Source: Aestuariibacter sp. GS-14 (GTDB lineage: Bacteria > Pseudomonadota > Gammaproteobacteria > Enterobacterales > Alteromonadaceae). Taken from it: 64,000 nt of DNA. Both the position numbers and the translations under genes were made by a program. The notes below the pieces were generated by a model. It saw only the letters and a list, made by a program, of their open reading frames with translations, did no database searches and had not been told where the DNA came from. Where the stretch lies: assembly GCF_006494365.1 (NCBI RefSeq), contig NZ_VHIP01000016.1, forward strand, positions 43,646 through 107,645, written 5' to 3'. Shown piece after piece: positions 28,513 through 37,969 of the stretch (the first letter of the stretch is position 1; every line of letters starts with the position of its first letter).

Positions 28513-30012
28513 TTACTGATTGATCAGCGCGCGCACAGCTTCAAACAAATCGCTGGCCAGCATGCCACGCTGCCCATACAAACGCGCTACCTCGTCACCG
28601 GCCTTGGCATGCAGAGAAACGCCGTATTTGGTGGCGATATCTTTACTCAATCCCTGAGCAAGCAAAGCACCTAGAATACCACTTAATACGTCACCCATGC
28701 CAGCAGTGGCCATACCAGGGTTACCATGCTGACAAACCCAGGTTTTGGTTTCGTTATCAATAATGGTACCTGCGCCTTTCAATACGCAAGTTGCGTGGAA
28801 TCGCTGGGCACACTGTTTTACACTGTTAAAGCGATCGGCTTCCACTTCATCTACCGACATATTAAGCAAGCGAGCGGCTTCACCTGCGTGGGGCGTAAGA
28901 ATGCAATCGGTTATGGAATACGACATGGCATGCTTGCTGAGTAAATTCAGTGCGTCGGCGTCAATTACCATGGGTTTAGGATGAGTCTGGCAGTGCTTCA
29001 TGGCCAACTCAAAAGCACCCAGAGCCCAATCGTCCTGACCTAAACCTGGGCCAATTACCACGCATGACGCCCAGTTCAGTGCTTCGTGCAAATCATCACA
29101 GGTGACCATTAATTCCGGACGACCGGCACTCACTTGCACGGTTGAGCCTTCATGACAAAACACTTTTACCAACCCCGCGCCACTGCGCAATGCCGCTTCG
29201 CCGGCCAGACGGATTGCGCCCGCCGTACCCCGGTTTCCGCCAATGCATAGCAACCGGCCATAAGTGCCTTTATGGCTGTGCACATCACGAGGTGCCAGGC
29301 CTTTAAATTGCTCAATATTCAGCAGGGAACCCGATGAGCGCGCCAGTTCGACAAACTGTTTGCCAATCCCTAAATCATCGAAGACCAACGTACCGCAGGA
29401 CTGCTTACCTGCCCCCGTTGTTAAACCTGGCTTAATCCCCACGAAGGTAACGGTAACATCGGCTTCAATACAACGTCCGAGCGACTGCCCGGTGTTGGCG
29501 TCTAACCCGGAGGGCACATCAATACTCACCACCGGCTTGCCGGAGCCATTTACGGCGTCAATCACATCGGCAAACTCATTACGTATGTAACTGTTAATAC
29601 CGGTGCCCAGCAGGGCATCGATGATCAGCCCGCACTTTTGCAAATAGTCGGTTTTGAACGGCTCAATTTTACCGCCCGCATCCAGCCACTTTTGCTGTGC
29701 TTTACCGGCATCCCCTTCCAGAATTCGATGCGGTTCAATGGCACACAGCAACACCTGCTTTCCGGCCTTTTTGGCATGAATCGCCGCAATGTAGCCATCG
29801 CCCGCGTTATTCCCCTGCCCGACTAATACCAGATACACATCAGTATTAGGCAGTAACAATTGCGATTGGTGAAATACCGCCTTACCGGCGCGCTTCATTA
29901 AGGTAAACATGTCAACACCGGCTTTTTCCGCCGCTGTGCGTTCATTTTCACGGACCTGGTCGGCGCGATAAAGTTTATATGGTAAGCTGTCGATGAGTTG
30001 GGTATCTAGCAT
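28513..30012 (-). CDS. nnr: Bifunctional NAD(P)H-hydrate epimerase / ADP-dependent dehydratase
   Basis: A 499-residue repair enzyme for hydrated NAD(P)H. The N-terminal YjeF_N epimerase domain covers about 1-225 (GQGNNAGDGYIAA; DALLGTGI; VSIDVPSGLDANTG). The C-terminal ribokinase-like dehydratase covers about 230-495 (RLLCIGGNRGTAGAIRL; DADALNLL; LTPHAGEAARLL; GMGDVLSGILGALLAQ). The start codon is back-to-back with the divergent queG start, only 6 bp away, and lacks a clear ribosome site. Confidence 0.94.
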   Translation of the reverse strand: MLDTQLIDSLPYKLYRADQVRENERTAAEKAGVDMFTLMKRAGKAVFHQSQLLLPNTDVYLVLVGQGNNAGDGYIAAIHAKKAGKQVLLCAIEPHRILEGDAGKAQQKWLDAGGKIEPFKTDYLQKCGLIIDALLGTGINSYIRNEFADVIDAVNGSGKPVVSIDVPSGLDANTGQSLGRCIEADVTVTFVGIKPGLTTGAGKQSCGTLVFDDLGIGKQFVELARSSGSLLNIEQFKGLAPRDVHSHKGTYGRLLCIGGNRGTAGAIRLAGEAALRSGAGLVKVFCHEGSTVQVSAGRPELMVTCDDLHEALNWASCVVIGPGLGQDDWALGAFELAMKHCQTHPKPMVIDADALNLLSKHAMSYSITDCILTPHAGEAARLLNMSVDEVEADRFNSVKQCAQRFHATCVLKGAGTIIDNETKTWVCQHGNPGMATAGMGDVLSGILGALLAQGLSKDIATKYGVSLHAKAGDEVARLYGQRGMLASDLFEAVRALINQ

Positions 30013-30018
30013 GTGTAC

Positions 30019-31164
30019 ATGTCCGAGTTACAATCGATAGATCTTTACAAGTTGGTAGACGATATCAAGGCTTGGGCCAATGCGCTAGGTTTTCAGCAGG
30101 TTGGGATAAGCGATATTGATCTGAGTCAGCATGAAGCTGCGTTGCAATCGTGGCTGGATAATCAGTATCACGGCGACATGGCGTTTATGGCCAGCCATGG
30201 TATGAAACGCGCGCGCCCCGCAGAACTGGTGCCCGGTACAGTACGGGTTATTTCGGTTCGCATGGATTATTTACCACCCGATGCGTCCTTCGCTAAACAC
30301 CTGAACAACCCGGATATTGGCTACGTATCCCGATATGCACTTGGCCGTGATTATCATAAAGTGCTGCGCAATAAATTAAAAAGGCTGGGTGAAAAAATTC
30401 AGTCTGAGCTGGCTAATACTCAGTTTCGCCCATTCGTGGATTCCGCACCTGTGCTGGAACATGCGATTGCGGAAAAAGCCGGCATTGGCTGGACTGGCAA
30501 ACACAGTCTTACACTCAACAAACAGGCTGGCTCCTGGTTTTTTCTTGGTGAGCTATTTATTAATCTGCCTTTGCCAGTAGACGAACCTACAACAGAAGAG
30601 CACTGTGGTACCTGCACAGCCTGCCTGACCATTTGCCCCACTCAGGCCATAGTGGCGCCTTATGTAGTAGACGCCCGACGGTGTATATCATATTTAACCA
30701 TAGAGTATGATGGCGTGATCCCTGAAGCATTGCGCAAACCCATGGGCAACCGCATATACGGCTGTGATGACTGCCAGCTTATTTGCCCCTGGAATCGCTA
30801 CGCGCCACTAACTGAAGAAGCTGATTTTCATCCTCGAAAGGTACTGCACGGGCAAAGTTTAGCTGCGCTATTTAGCTGGGATGAACACACATTTTTAACG
30901 AATACCGAAGGCTCACCCATTCGCCGTATTGGGTTCACGAAGTGGCGACGCAATATCAGTGTTGCCATGGGTAACGCGGGCTATGACGAACGCTATGTAA
31001 CTTTGCTAACTGAGGCGCTATACGGTGCTTGCGATGTGCTGCGACCGCATCTTGAATGGGCGATACAACAACAGCAACAAAAAGCCGGAGAAATGCTTAC
31101 CAGACCGCGCCAAATAACCCGGTTGGTGCGAACAATAGAGAAAGGGCTGCCACGCGACGCCTGA
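30019..31164 (+). CDS. queG: Epoxyqueuosine reductase
   Basis: Reduces epoxyqueuosine to queuosine in tRNA, using cobalamin and two [4Fe-4S] clusters. The 381-residue protein shows both ferredoxin-type clusters: CGTCTACLTICPTQAI and CDDCQLICPWN, plus the N-terminal DUF1730 region and VDSAPVLEHAIAEKAGIGW. The ATG at 30019 is preferred over a GTG two codons earlier. Divergent from nnr with overlapping 5' regions, as in Escherichia coli. Confidence 0.95.
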   Translation: MSELQSIDLYKLVDDIKAWANALGFQQVGISDIDLSQHEAALQSWLDNQYHGDMAFMASHGMKRARPAELVPGTVRVISVRMDYLPPDASFAKHLNNPDIGYVSRYALGRDYHKVLRNKLKRLGEKIQSELANTQFRPFVDSAPVLEHAIAEKAGIGWTGKHSLTLNKQAGSWFFLGELFINLPLPVDEPTTEEHCGTCTACLTICPTQAIVAPYVVDARRCISYLTIEYDGVIPEALRKPMGNRIYGCDDCQLICPWNRYAPLTEEADFHPRKVLHGQSLAALFSWDEHTFLTNTEGSPIRRIGFTKWRRNISVAMGNAGYDERYVTLLTEALYGACDVLRPHLEWAIQQQQQKAGEMLTRPRQITRLVRTIEKGLPRDA

Positions 31165-31197
31165 TGCAACGTATAATACCAGGCGTCACAGGTTACA

Positions 31198-32289
31198 TTA
31201 CTTGTGGTAAGGCTGACTCAGGCGATGAACCGCTTCTACAAACACACCGGCATGCTCAGGTGGTACATCGAGGTGAATACCATGGCCAAGGTTAAACACG
31301 TGTCCAGTGCCATCACCGAAGCCAGCCAGAATATCGGCAACTTCCTGTTCGATACGCGCAGGCGGCGCATACAGCATCGACGGATCCATATTACCTTGCA
31401 GAGCAACTTTATCACCGACACGCGCTTTCGCATCGGCAATATCAATGGTCCAATCCAGGCCCACCGCATCACATCCCGTCGCGGCAATGGCTTCTAACCA
31501 CATGCCACCGTTTTTAGTAAACAGCGTAACCGGTACTTTGCGACCTTCGCTTTCGCGTGTCAGGCCATCAACGATCTTGTGCATGTACTGCAATGAGAAT
31601 TCTTTGTAATCACGAGGAGACAACACGCCACCCCAGGTATCAAAGATCATCACTGACTGGGCACCTGCGGCAATTTGCGCATTCAGGTACGAGGTAACTG
31701 AATCGGCCAGAATAGACAACAACGCATGCAGGGTTTGTGGCTCGCTGAACGCCATTTTCTTGATTTTGGTGAAGGCTTTACTTGAGCCGCCTTCCACCAT
31801 GTAGGTTGCCAATGTCCAAGGGCTACCAGAAAAACCGATTAACGGCACATCACCTTTGAGTTCGCGTCGAATGGTGCGCACGGCATTCATTACATATTGC
31901 AGCTCACCTTCCGGATCAGGCACACCTAGTTTCGCAACATCGGCTTTGCTTTCAATTGGCTTGTTAAAACGCGGACCTTCGCCAGCTTCAAAGTACAAAC
32001 CCAGCCCCATGGCATCCGGAATTGTCAGAATGTCTGAGAATAAGATAGCCGCGTCCAGCGGAAAGCGGCGCAGTGGCTGTAGCGTAACTTCACAGGCTAA
32101 CTCAGCATTTTTACACAGCGACATAAAGTCACCGGCTTCAGCGCGTGTGGCTTTATATTCTGGTAAATAACGGCCAGCCTGACGCATCATCCACACCGGC
32201 GTCATGTCTACCGGTTGTTTTAATAATGCGCGAAGGTAACGGTCGTTTTTTAAGGCTGGGCGTTCAACTGTGCCGCTCGAATCTGCCAT
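31198..32289 (-). CDS. hemE: Uroporphyrinogen decarboxylase
   Basis: Decarboxylates uroporphyrinogen III to coproporphyrinogen III in haem synthesis. The 363-residue protein has the signatures [15 protein letters not shown] and [17 protein letters not shown], and FNLGHGI near the C-terminus. Start at ATG 32289, preceded by GGGGA at 8 bases; a TTG four codons earlier also exists but has no ribosome site. Convergent with queG, 33 bp apart, with no evident terminator between them. Confidence 0.95.
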   Translation of the reverse strand: MADSSGTVERPALKNDRYLRALLKQPVDMTPVWMMRQAGRYLPEYKATRAEAGDFMSLCKNAELACEVTLQPLRRFPLDAAILFSDILTIPDAMGLGLYFEAGEGPRFNKPIESKADVAKLGVPDPEGELQYVMNAVRTIRRELKGDVPLIGFSGSPWTLATYMVEGGSSKAFTKIKKMAFSEPQTLHALLSILADSVTSYLNAQIAAGAQSVMIFDTWGGVLSPRDYKEFSLQYMHKIVDGLTRESEGRKVPVTLFTKNGGMWLEAIAATGCDAVGLDWTIDIADAKARVGDKVALQGNMDPSMLYAPPARIEQEVADILAGFGDGTGHVFNLGHGIHLDVPPEHAGVFVEAVHRLSQPYHK

Positions 32290-32398
32290 GCTTATCCCCA
32301 AGTACTAAATATGGATACTGAAATTGGCGGCGAGTATAGCAAGAATTCCGTTTTCATGGGTAAAAATGAAATCGATGAACGTGATTGAAAGAATTTAC

Positions 32399-32504
32399 TT
32401 GATTTATGTCAAATACGCAGTTAACATTCCATTCACAAATCGAAGAAGCTCGACTACGGGCCCACGCTAAACCATACTGACCTCGCTTCGGCGGGGTTTT
32501 TTAT
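32399..32504 (+). ncRNA. Candidate small RNA (promoter plus terminator, no reading frame)
   Basis: Between hemE and the PLP-enzyme gene a plus-strand promoter-like pair, TTGATT (32399-32404) and TAACAT (32422-32427) with 17-bp spacing, is followed about 75 bases later by a terminator hairpin CCTCGC-TTCG-GCGGGG plus six T residues (32481-32504). Neither flanking gene reads on the plus strand here, so the terminator has no protein-coding client. The predicted transcript would be about 65-70 nt with an A-rich 5' part. No family recognised; inference only. Confidence 0.4.
32481..32504 (+). terminator. Orphan rho-independent terminator
   Basis: GC-rich stem CCTCGC / GCGGGG closed by a stable TTCG tetraloop and followed by TTTTTT. 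It points rightwards, whereas hemE and the downstream PLP-enzyme gene are both on the minus strand, so it ends neither. Confidence 0.8.
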
Positions 32505-32545
32505 TGCCTGCAAGTATCCCTTCATTAATTGCATCATAACGGCGA

Positions 32546-33658
32546 TTAACGCATCGCCGCTATTACCTGTTCAATTTGCTCAGGGGTATTGTAAATGTGC
32601 GCAGACAAACGGAAACCGCGCTTGCGTACATCAAAATGCACATTCAACGCCGTTAATCGCGCTTCAACCTCTTGTCGATTTGGGGGGGTAACAACCAGCG
32701 TACCGGTGCGAAATTGATCATCATTGGGCGACACCAACCAGGATGCCGGCAAAGCATCAATAAGTTGTCTGCCTAGCCTAATATTGTGCTCGCGCACGAC
32801 TTGCACTCCAATAGAATGCATTTGCTCAATGCTGTTGCTGGCAATGGCATACGGCAACACAGACGGCGTACCGCCCCAAAAACGTAGCGCGTTGTCGGCA
32901 TATTCAAAATTATGGATATCAAATTCAAATGGATTCTTGTGAGAGAACCAGCCTACATCAACAGGTTCAAGCTGATGCAGTACATGATTATTTACCCACA
33001 AAAATCCTGCACCGGGGCCGCCGCAAAGCCATTTTACGCACGATCCTGCTACAACATCGGGCTGCCACTGCGCAAAATCGATAGGGATCACACCAGCAGT
33101 TTGTGCGATATCAACAATGCTCATTACCCCTTGCTGACGAGCAATACTGATAACGTCTCTTACTGGCACCAGCTTACCTGAATTGTAGTGGCCGTGAGTA
33201 ATGAGTACCGCGTAAACCTGGTCGGTTAGATGCTGTTTCCAGATCTCGATATCCAGTACGTTTTCTTCATCTTTTATAAACTGGATTTCATAGCCATAGT
33301 GCTTTGCCTGCTGCATCACAAAGCCAATCGACGGAAAGTCATTTTCGGTTATCAGAATAACATTGCGGCCCTTGTTTTTACTGGCGTGAGGGAACGCGCT
33401 GAGTAATTTACTCAGCCCGCTCGACACATTTTGCTGTGGGCAAAACAAATTCGGATCTGAATTAAACAGATTTGCCAGGCTTTGCTGAAACCGGGAAAAA
33501 ACCGGAAACCAGCGGGCCCACGGATCCGGCGTGCCCATTTCCCAGGCGTCGAAAAACTGCGATTCTGCCACATCCCGTGTATTGGCTGGCATACAACCCA
33601 CTGAATGATTTAATAAGTAGATGCCATCTTTTTGGGTAAATAATTGCTGAATACTCAT
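32546..33658 (-). CDS. Kynureninase-like PLP-dependent aminotransferase class V
   Basis: A 370-residue fold-type I PLP enzyme. The PLP-binding aspartate is D183 in VDIAQTAGV and the Schiff-base lysine is probably K209 in GSCVKWLCGGPGAGF, a context like that of kynureninase and cysteine desulfurase relatives. It follows the PrnB-like gene after 3 bp on the minus strand, so the two are one operon, and both are divergent from an Lrp regulator. A haem oxygenase of the tryptophan dioxygenase superfamily next to a kynureninase-like enzyme suggests breakdown or modification of tryptophan or a related compound; the substrate is inference. Confidence 0.8.
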   Translation of the reverse strand: MSIQQLFTQKDGIYLLNHSVGCMPANTRDVAESQFFDAWEMGTPDPWARWFPVFSRFQQSLANLFNSDPNLFCPQQNVSSGLSKLLSAFPHASKNKGRNVILITENDFPSIGFVMQQAKHYGYEIQFIKDEENVLDIEIWKQHLTDQVYAVLITHGHYNSGKLVPVRDVISIARQQGVMSIVDIAQTAGVIPIDFAQWQPDVVAGSCVKWLCGGPGAGFLWVNNHVLHQLEPVDVGWFSHKNPFEFDIHNFEYADNALRFWGGTPSVLPYAIASNSIEQMHSIGVQVVREHNIRLGRQLIDALPASWLVSPNDDQFRTGTLVVTPPNRQEVEARLTALNVHFDVRKRGFRLSAHIYNTPEQIEQVIAAMR

Positions 33659-33661
33659 AGA

Positions 33662-34822
33662 TTACAGATAGCTCCTTAAGGTTTGTACGTCTTTATACCG
33701 GCTGGGAATGTCTGTGCGCGGTGCAGCGGTACGTAAATCATGCAGTTTTTGTAAAGCAGCCAGCAATACGTCGAGTGGCGGCCCGCTGGCTGTCATATCC
33801 TGACGTTCAGTTAATTCGTATTTCGCCGCCGGGCTCTCGATAAACCGGGATATCAGTTGGGAATGATGCTGACGGGCGGTTTCACCGTGTGCCTCACACA
33901 CCGCCAAGAAGGCTTGCAGATGTACCTTGAACCAACTTGCACTGCGCTCTTCATCGGAGGCTGATAGAAACGCATCCATCAGGCTGGTCCGGCGCATGCA
34001 ATCCCGCAGAATCAACTGCTCTTCCGGACGCATGAACAAAAATTTATCCACCAGCAATTGCGAATAATACGGATCATCGCCACGGCACAGGCCTAGCAGT
34101 AAGTCGATAACGTTAATGCCAGCAAAATCCCCGGCATTAGCCCCGCGGTACTCGTGACGCCCTACTTTGTGGGTTTTGTAATAAGGACGCACACTATAAA
34201 AGAAACGGTCGACATCCAGTTCGTTAAACAACGCCGTGTTATTTTCAACTACCTGTTCCAGCGCAAACTTAGCGACATTCAGTAAATCAAGGGTAACCGG
34301 ATGCGAGATACCTAACGGCAGGGTATGCAGCAACGCTTCAGATGCTCGCACAAACCCAAATACGCCGCGGGTGTTGTAATCCAGAAAGATTTTTTCGTCT
34401 TCGAGATGGGTAAAGGTTTTGTATTTGCCGTTAATGGCGCGATTGTGGGTTTCCAGGTGTGCTGATGCAAAACGCGGTACCACCCCAAGCGACGCGCCCA
34501 GTTGCATAGCCAGTGCCGACGCATTCTTTAACGTAGGGTGCTGCTCGTTTATTTCGTGTCTGCGGCACGCAGCCATTACAAAACCCACGTTCCCCAGTAA
34601 ATCGAATCCGCTGTCAAAGCCCTCGTCGGTATTGCCTTCACTCAGTAATAGCCTGATGAATTCACCACTTTCTGCAAGCAAGGCGGCTTTGAGTTCGTCG
34701 CCGGTTGCGCTGACCTCTTCTTTGCGGGTTTGCGCAAAATACCGCTGCTCCAACTCCGTGTTGATATCAACAAACCGGCTGCGGATCCAGTGATCAAAAT
34801 CATCCACCAATGGAGTACTCAT
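33662..34822 (-). CDS. PrnB-like (DUF1864) haem-dependent oxygenase family protein
   Basis: A 386-residue protein that I match from memory to monodechloroaminopyrrolnitrin synthase PrnB, which has the tryptophan 2,3-dioxygenase fold. Shared features are the SVRPYYKTHKVGRHEYRG segment (PrnB: LRPFYEPIRVGGQSYLG), an AHLETHN segment, and a C-terminal SGPPLD loop. H312 in VCEAHGETA aligns with the haem-ligating histidine of PrnB. PrnB itself acts in pyrrolnitrin synthesis, but no other prn gene is here, so pyrrolnitrin is not implied. First gene of a two-gene operon with the kynureninase-like enzyme. Confidence 0.75.
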   Translation of the reverse strand: MSTPLVDDFDHWIRSRFVDINTELEQRYFAQTRKEEVSATGDELKAALLAESGEFIRLLLSEGNTDEGFDSGFDLLGNVGFVMAACRRHEINEQHPTLKNASALAMQLGASLGVVPRFASAHLETHNRAINGKYKTFTHLEDEKIFLDYNTRGVFGFVRASEALLHTLPLGISHPVTLDLLNVAKFALEQVVENNTALFNELDVDRFFYSVRPYYKTHKVGRHEYRGANAGDFAGINVIDLLLGLCRGDDPYYSQLLVDKFLFMRPEEQLILRDCMRRTSLMDAFLSASDEERSASWFKVHLQAFLAVCEAHGETARQHHSQLISRFIESPAAKYELTERQDMTASGPPLDVLLAALQKLHDLRTAAPRTDIPSRYKDVQTLRSYL

Positions 34823-34963
34823 GCTAGTGCCTCGAGATTGTTTATGCTGGCAAATATTGCATCTAGTATAGCTGAGACAATATGGTCATTTAGGCCAGAT
34901 ACATCTATTATTAACCATTAAATTAGCAGTTAAATTTACCAAAAAGCAGTTATAGAGCATTTT

Positions 34964-35428
34964 ATGTCAATTACCCTGGACAAAACCGATATCGCAATAT
35001 TGCGTGCCCTGCAAGATGACGGCCGCATGACCAATGCTGAACTGGCAGAAAAGATACACCTGTCACCCACGCCCTGCTTACGTCGGGTTAAAAGGCTGGA
35101 GGAGGCCGGTGTGATTGACCACTACACAGCCGAAATCAACCGTTCGTTAGTGGGCATTGAAATTTCTGCGTTTGTGTTTGTGCAACTTCAGCGCAACTCA
35201 AAAGAGAATGCAGCGCAGTTTGAGCGGGCGGTAGTGGAGCTGAACGAAGTGCAGGAGTGCTTTGTGGTAACCGGGGGGCATGATTACATGCTGAGTGTAG
35301 CTACCCGAAACCTTGCCAGCTACGACCGCTTTATAAAGGAGAAGCTGGGCAGTATTGAGGCAGTATCCAAGGTGGATACCACCATTGTACTCAATCAGGT
35401 TAAAAGTCGCAGGCAGTTGCCGCTCTAG
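34964..35428 (+). CDS. Lrp/AsnC family transcriptional regulator
   Basis: A 154-residue leucine-responsive-type regulator. The N-terminal winged helix-turn-helix begins LDKTDIAILRALQDDGRMTN with recognition helix LSPTPCLRRVKRLEEAG; a RAM ligand-binding domain follows (ECFVVTGGHDYMLSVA). These proteins sense amino acids. It is divergent from the PrnB-like operon over a 141-bp intergenic region, the usual arrangement for a local regulator, so an aromatic amino acid effector is plausible. Confidence 0.93.
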   Translation: MSITLDKTDIAILRALQDDGRMTNAELAEKIHLSPTPCLRRVKRLEEAGVIDHYTAEINRSLVGIEISAFVFVQLQRNSKENAAQFERAVVELNEVQECFVVTGGHDYMLSVATRNLASYDRFIKEKLGSIEAVSKVDTTIVLNQVKSRRQLPL

Positions 35429-35463
35429 CATAATGCAGCGCGTTACTGCCCGTCTCTGTATCG

Positions 35464-36288
35464 TTAATCCTGGGCTCTGAGTCGCTCTACCAGGCTGTTA
35501 ACCATTTTACCGGCGATAGACAGCGTTGGCGGCGTGGTTGGCAGGTTGTCGATGTGATACCAGTCAGCCTCAATAATTTCCTTTTCATCAATGGCGATGT
35601 CGCCGCTGTCGTATTCAGCAAAATACCCCATCATTAATGAATGCGGAAACGGCCAGGCCTGACTGCCATAATATTCAAGGTTTTTCACCTTCACGCCCAC
35701 CTCTTCCAGAATCTCGCGATGGGTTGCCTGCTCAACGCTTTCACCACTCTCTACGAAGCCAGCGATGATTGAAAACATATCGGAATGCCGGTGACGCACG
35801 CTTCTTGCCAGTAAAATTTCTTTACCGCGGTAAATAGCCACAATAGTACAAGGCGATACTCTTGGGTAACAGCGATGGCCACACCCTCTGCACTGCACAG
35901 CCATTTCCCAGTCAATCGCCTGGGTAGGCGATCCACACTGCCCACAAAAACGGTGAGTACGCAAAAAGTGAATGTACTGCCAGGCTCTGGCCAACGCTTC
36001 ATAAGCAATGCGGCTTTCGCTTACTAACAGCTGTCTGAATGAAATAGTTTCCCAGCCAGGCTCATCAATTTGCTCTGCGCCCACATCAACAACGTACAGC
36101 GGCACCTCGAGTGGTAAGTCAGCGGCATTTAACTGCTTAACCTGATCTTTATAGTGATGAATGAAGTGTAACGATTGCCAGGATAACAATGGCATAGTGG
36201 CTTCGCCTGCCGGTACAATAATCTGATCCCGGCTGACAATCAGCCATAACCCGGCTTGCCCGGCAATGCTTGTTGTTAACTCCAGCAC
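35464..36288 (-). CDS. nudC: NADH pyrophosphatase / NAD-cap decapping Nudix enzyme
   Basis: Cleaves NADH to NMNH and AMP and removes NAD caps from RNA. The 274-residue protein has the zinc ribbon CGQCG...CRGCGHRCYPR in the middle and a Nudix box GFVESGESVEQATHREI followed by LEEVGV, with the catalytic glutamates intact. The downstream SQAWPFPHSLMMG is the subfamily signature of NudC. Convergent with the Lrp gene, 35 bp apart. Confidence 0.95.
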   Translation of the reverse strand: MLELTTSIAGQAGLWLIVSRDQIIVPAGEATMPLLSWQSLHFIHHYKDQVKQLNAADLPLEVPLYVVDVGAEQIDEPGWETISFRQLLVSESRIAYEALARAWQYIHFLRTHRFCGQCGSPTQAIDWEMAVQCRGCGHRCYPRVSPCTIVAIYRGKEILLARSVRHRHSDMFSIIAGFVESGESVEQATHREILEEVGVKVKNLEYYGSQAWPFPHSLMMGYFAEYDSGDIAIDEKEIIEADWYHIDNLPTTPPTLSIAGKMVNSLVERLRAQD

Positions 36289-36505
36289 GTTTCACTTCCC
36301 GTCATAACTGTTAAGGCCAAGAGTATAACGCAGCGCTCTCAGTAAGCGCAGCAGTAATAACAATCAATAATGAAGATTGCTTGCTGATTTAGCGCTATAT
36401 TTGTGTCAACGCTATGAATTGGTAAATATTAGTGTCTGTGATTTGTACGTCTGTGAGGCGGTGTTATACTCAATTAAAAGGGTAATACAGCCAGGGTATT
36501 GTTGG

Positions 36506-36970
36506 ATGTTAAAACAGGTAGAAGTAGCCAAGCAACGCTGGGGTGGCGCAAACAAAACCATTGATGGGTGGCTGCTTGGTAGAAAACAGCTACTTATTCA
36601 GTATTGCGAACTGGCTGGCGTAAACTATCAGCGGCGCGATGCGCTGCCCGACGCCAGTGAGGTAAGCGAGTTTTGCACACTGCTTATGGATTATCTCTCT
36701 GCAGGTCATTTTGAAGTATATGAAATGCTGGTAAGCGATAACGCTGATGGTTTAGCGCTCAAGCAACGTATTTACCCGTTAATAGCGGCCACTACGGATT
36801 TGGCATTAGACTTCAACGACAGCTATGCTGATGACTTTCATCCGGATCTTGCAGCAAAGTTTGAAAAGTCTGTTGCTGCCCTGGGCGAAGCGCTGGTAGA
36901 GCGGTTTGAACTGGAAGACGAGCTGATTCAGCATATGCATGGACTGGTGCAAACACCTGTAACTGAGTAA
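36506..36970 (+). CDS. rsd: Regulator of sigma D
   Basis: Binds the housekeeping sigma-70 factor and shifts RNA polymerase to alternative sigma factors in stationary phase. From the ATG at 36506 the protein has 154 residues, near the 158 of E. coli Rsd; an in-frame ATG 43 codons upstream would add an unrelated extension. Characteristic WGGANKTIDGWLLGRKQLL, FCTLLMDYLSAGHFEVYEM and C-terminal ELEDELIQHMHG are present. All-helical fold. Confidence 0.92.
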   Translation: MLKQVEVAKQRWGGANKTIDGWLLGRKQLLIQYCELAGVNYQRRDALPDASEVSEFCTLLMDYLSAGHFEVYEMLVSDNADGLALKQRIYPLIAATTDLALDFNDSYADDFHPDLAAKFEKSVAALGEALVERFELEDELIQHMHGLVQTPVTE

Positions 36971-37041
36971 TTACCTAGAATCAATAAGTTATTATCTGTA
37001 AAGTAGACCGGGTATACACTGAAGTAAGAACATAACAACGC

Positions 37042-37515
37042 ATGAAGAACGCAACAATAGTTAATAAAGCCAGGGCCTACTGCGAACAGCGCGGCGCCCG
37101 ATTTACCCCGCTGCGGGAAAAAGTCTATGAACTCATGCTCGACAAACACGGTCCTATGGGTGCTTATGAATTGTTAGACAGTTTAAAAGAAACCGAATCC
37201 AGCGCCAAACCGGCAACTGTGTACCGTGCGCTGGACTTTTTACTCGACTTTGGGTTGATTCATCGACTTGAATCTACCAACGCGTTTGTTGCCTGCTATC
37301 ATTTTGGATGTCACCACCCGGTGCAGTTTCTTATTTGCGACAGTTGTGGTGACGTCTCTGAGATACAATCTGAAGGTCTGAAAGAAACACTCGACAATCA
37401 GGCTAAACAGCATGGATTTAAAATTTCCAAGCAAACTATAGAAGCTCACGGACTTTGCGCCGACTGCCAGGAAAGCGAGTCGTTGGCGCTGGGAGAAGAA
37501 CACAATGAATGCTGA
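37042..37515 (+). CDS. zur: Zinc uptake regulator Zur (Fur family)
   Basis: A 157-residue Fur-family repressor. The N-terminal winged helix contains RFTPLREKVYELML and KPATVYRALDFLLDFGLIHR. The metal domain has HHPVQFLICDSCG and a C-terminal CADC, giving the paired-cysteine structural zinc site typical of Zur rather than Fur. It overlaps the next gene, cheX, by 11 bp. No zinc-transport gene is adjacent. Confidence 0.9.
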   Translation: MKNATIVNKARAYCEQRGARFTPLREKVYELMLDKHGPMGAYELLDSLKETESSAKPATVYRALDFLLDFGLIHRLESTNAFVACYHFGCHHPVQFLICDSCGDVSEIQSEGLKETLDNQAKQHGFKISKQTIEAHGLCADCQESESLALGEEHNEC

Positions 37516-37969
37516 GTTTGTAAACCCTTTTATAGCGGGATTACTCAATGTTCTGGAAACCATGGCACAAACCACACTGTCTCCAGGCAAACCCAAACGC
37601 AAAAATTCTGATGTTGCGTCGGGCGATGTGTCGGGACTGATTGGCATGGTAGGCCCAAATGTTAAAGGTTCCATGTCGATTACCTTTGAAGAAAAGCTCA
37701 TTCTCGACATCATGCTGAAAATGGTAGGTGAAGCGCCCAAGACCATTGATGCGGAAGTTGCAGATCTTGTAGGAGAAGTCACCAACATGATTTGCGGCAG
37801 CGCCAAACGCGATTTGGCAGAGAAAGGGTTTGAGTTTGGTATGGCTACCCCCGTGGTTGTATCCGGAAAGCAACACTCTATCAGCCATCAGGTAGATGGC
37901 CCAAAGATAATCCTGCCATTTAATCATGAACTTGGAAAAGCCTACCTGGAAATCTGTTTTGATAAATAA
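37505..37969 (+). CDS. CheX-type chemotaxis phosphatase family protein
   Basis: A 154-residue CheC/CheX-like protein with the conserved phosphatase signature [18 protein letters not shown] (E and N are the usual catalytic pair). CheX proteins dephosphorylate CheY-P. Here the gene is not in a chemotaxis cluster but is squeezed between zur and yjbQ with 11-bp overlaps on both sides, so the three are one operon. Whether it acts in chemotaxis or on another response regulator is open. Confidence 0.85.
   Translation: MNAEFVNPFIAGLLNVLETMAQTTLSPGKPKRKNSDVASGDVSGLIGMVGPNVKGSMSITFEEKLILDIMLKMVGEAPKTIDAEVADLVGEVTNMICGSAKRDLAEKGFEFGMATPVVVSGKQHSISHQVDGPKIILPFNHELGKAYLEICFDK

Noticed and set aside
32546-34822. 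Pyrrolnitrin biosynthesis locus
   Set aside because: Only a PrnB-like gene is present; no halogenase (PrnA/PrnC) or PrnD-like oxygenase is nearby.
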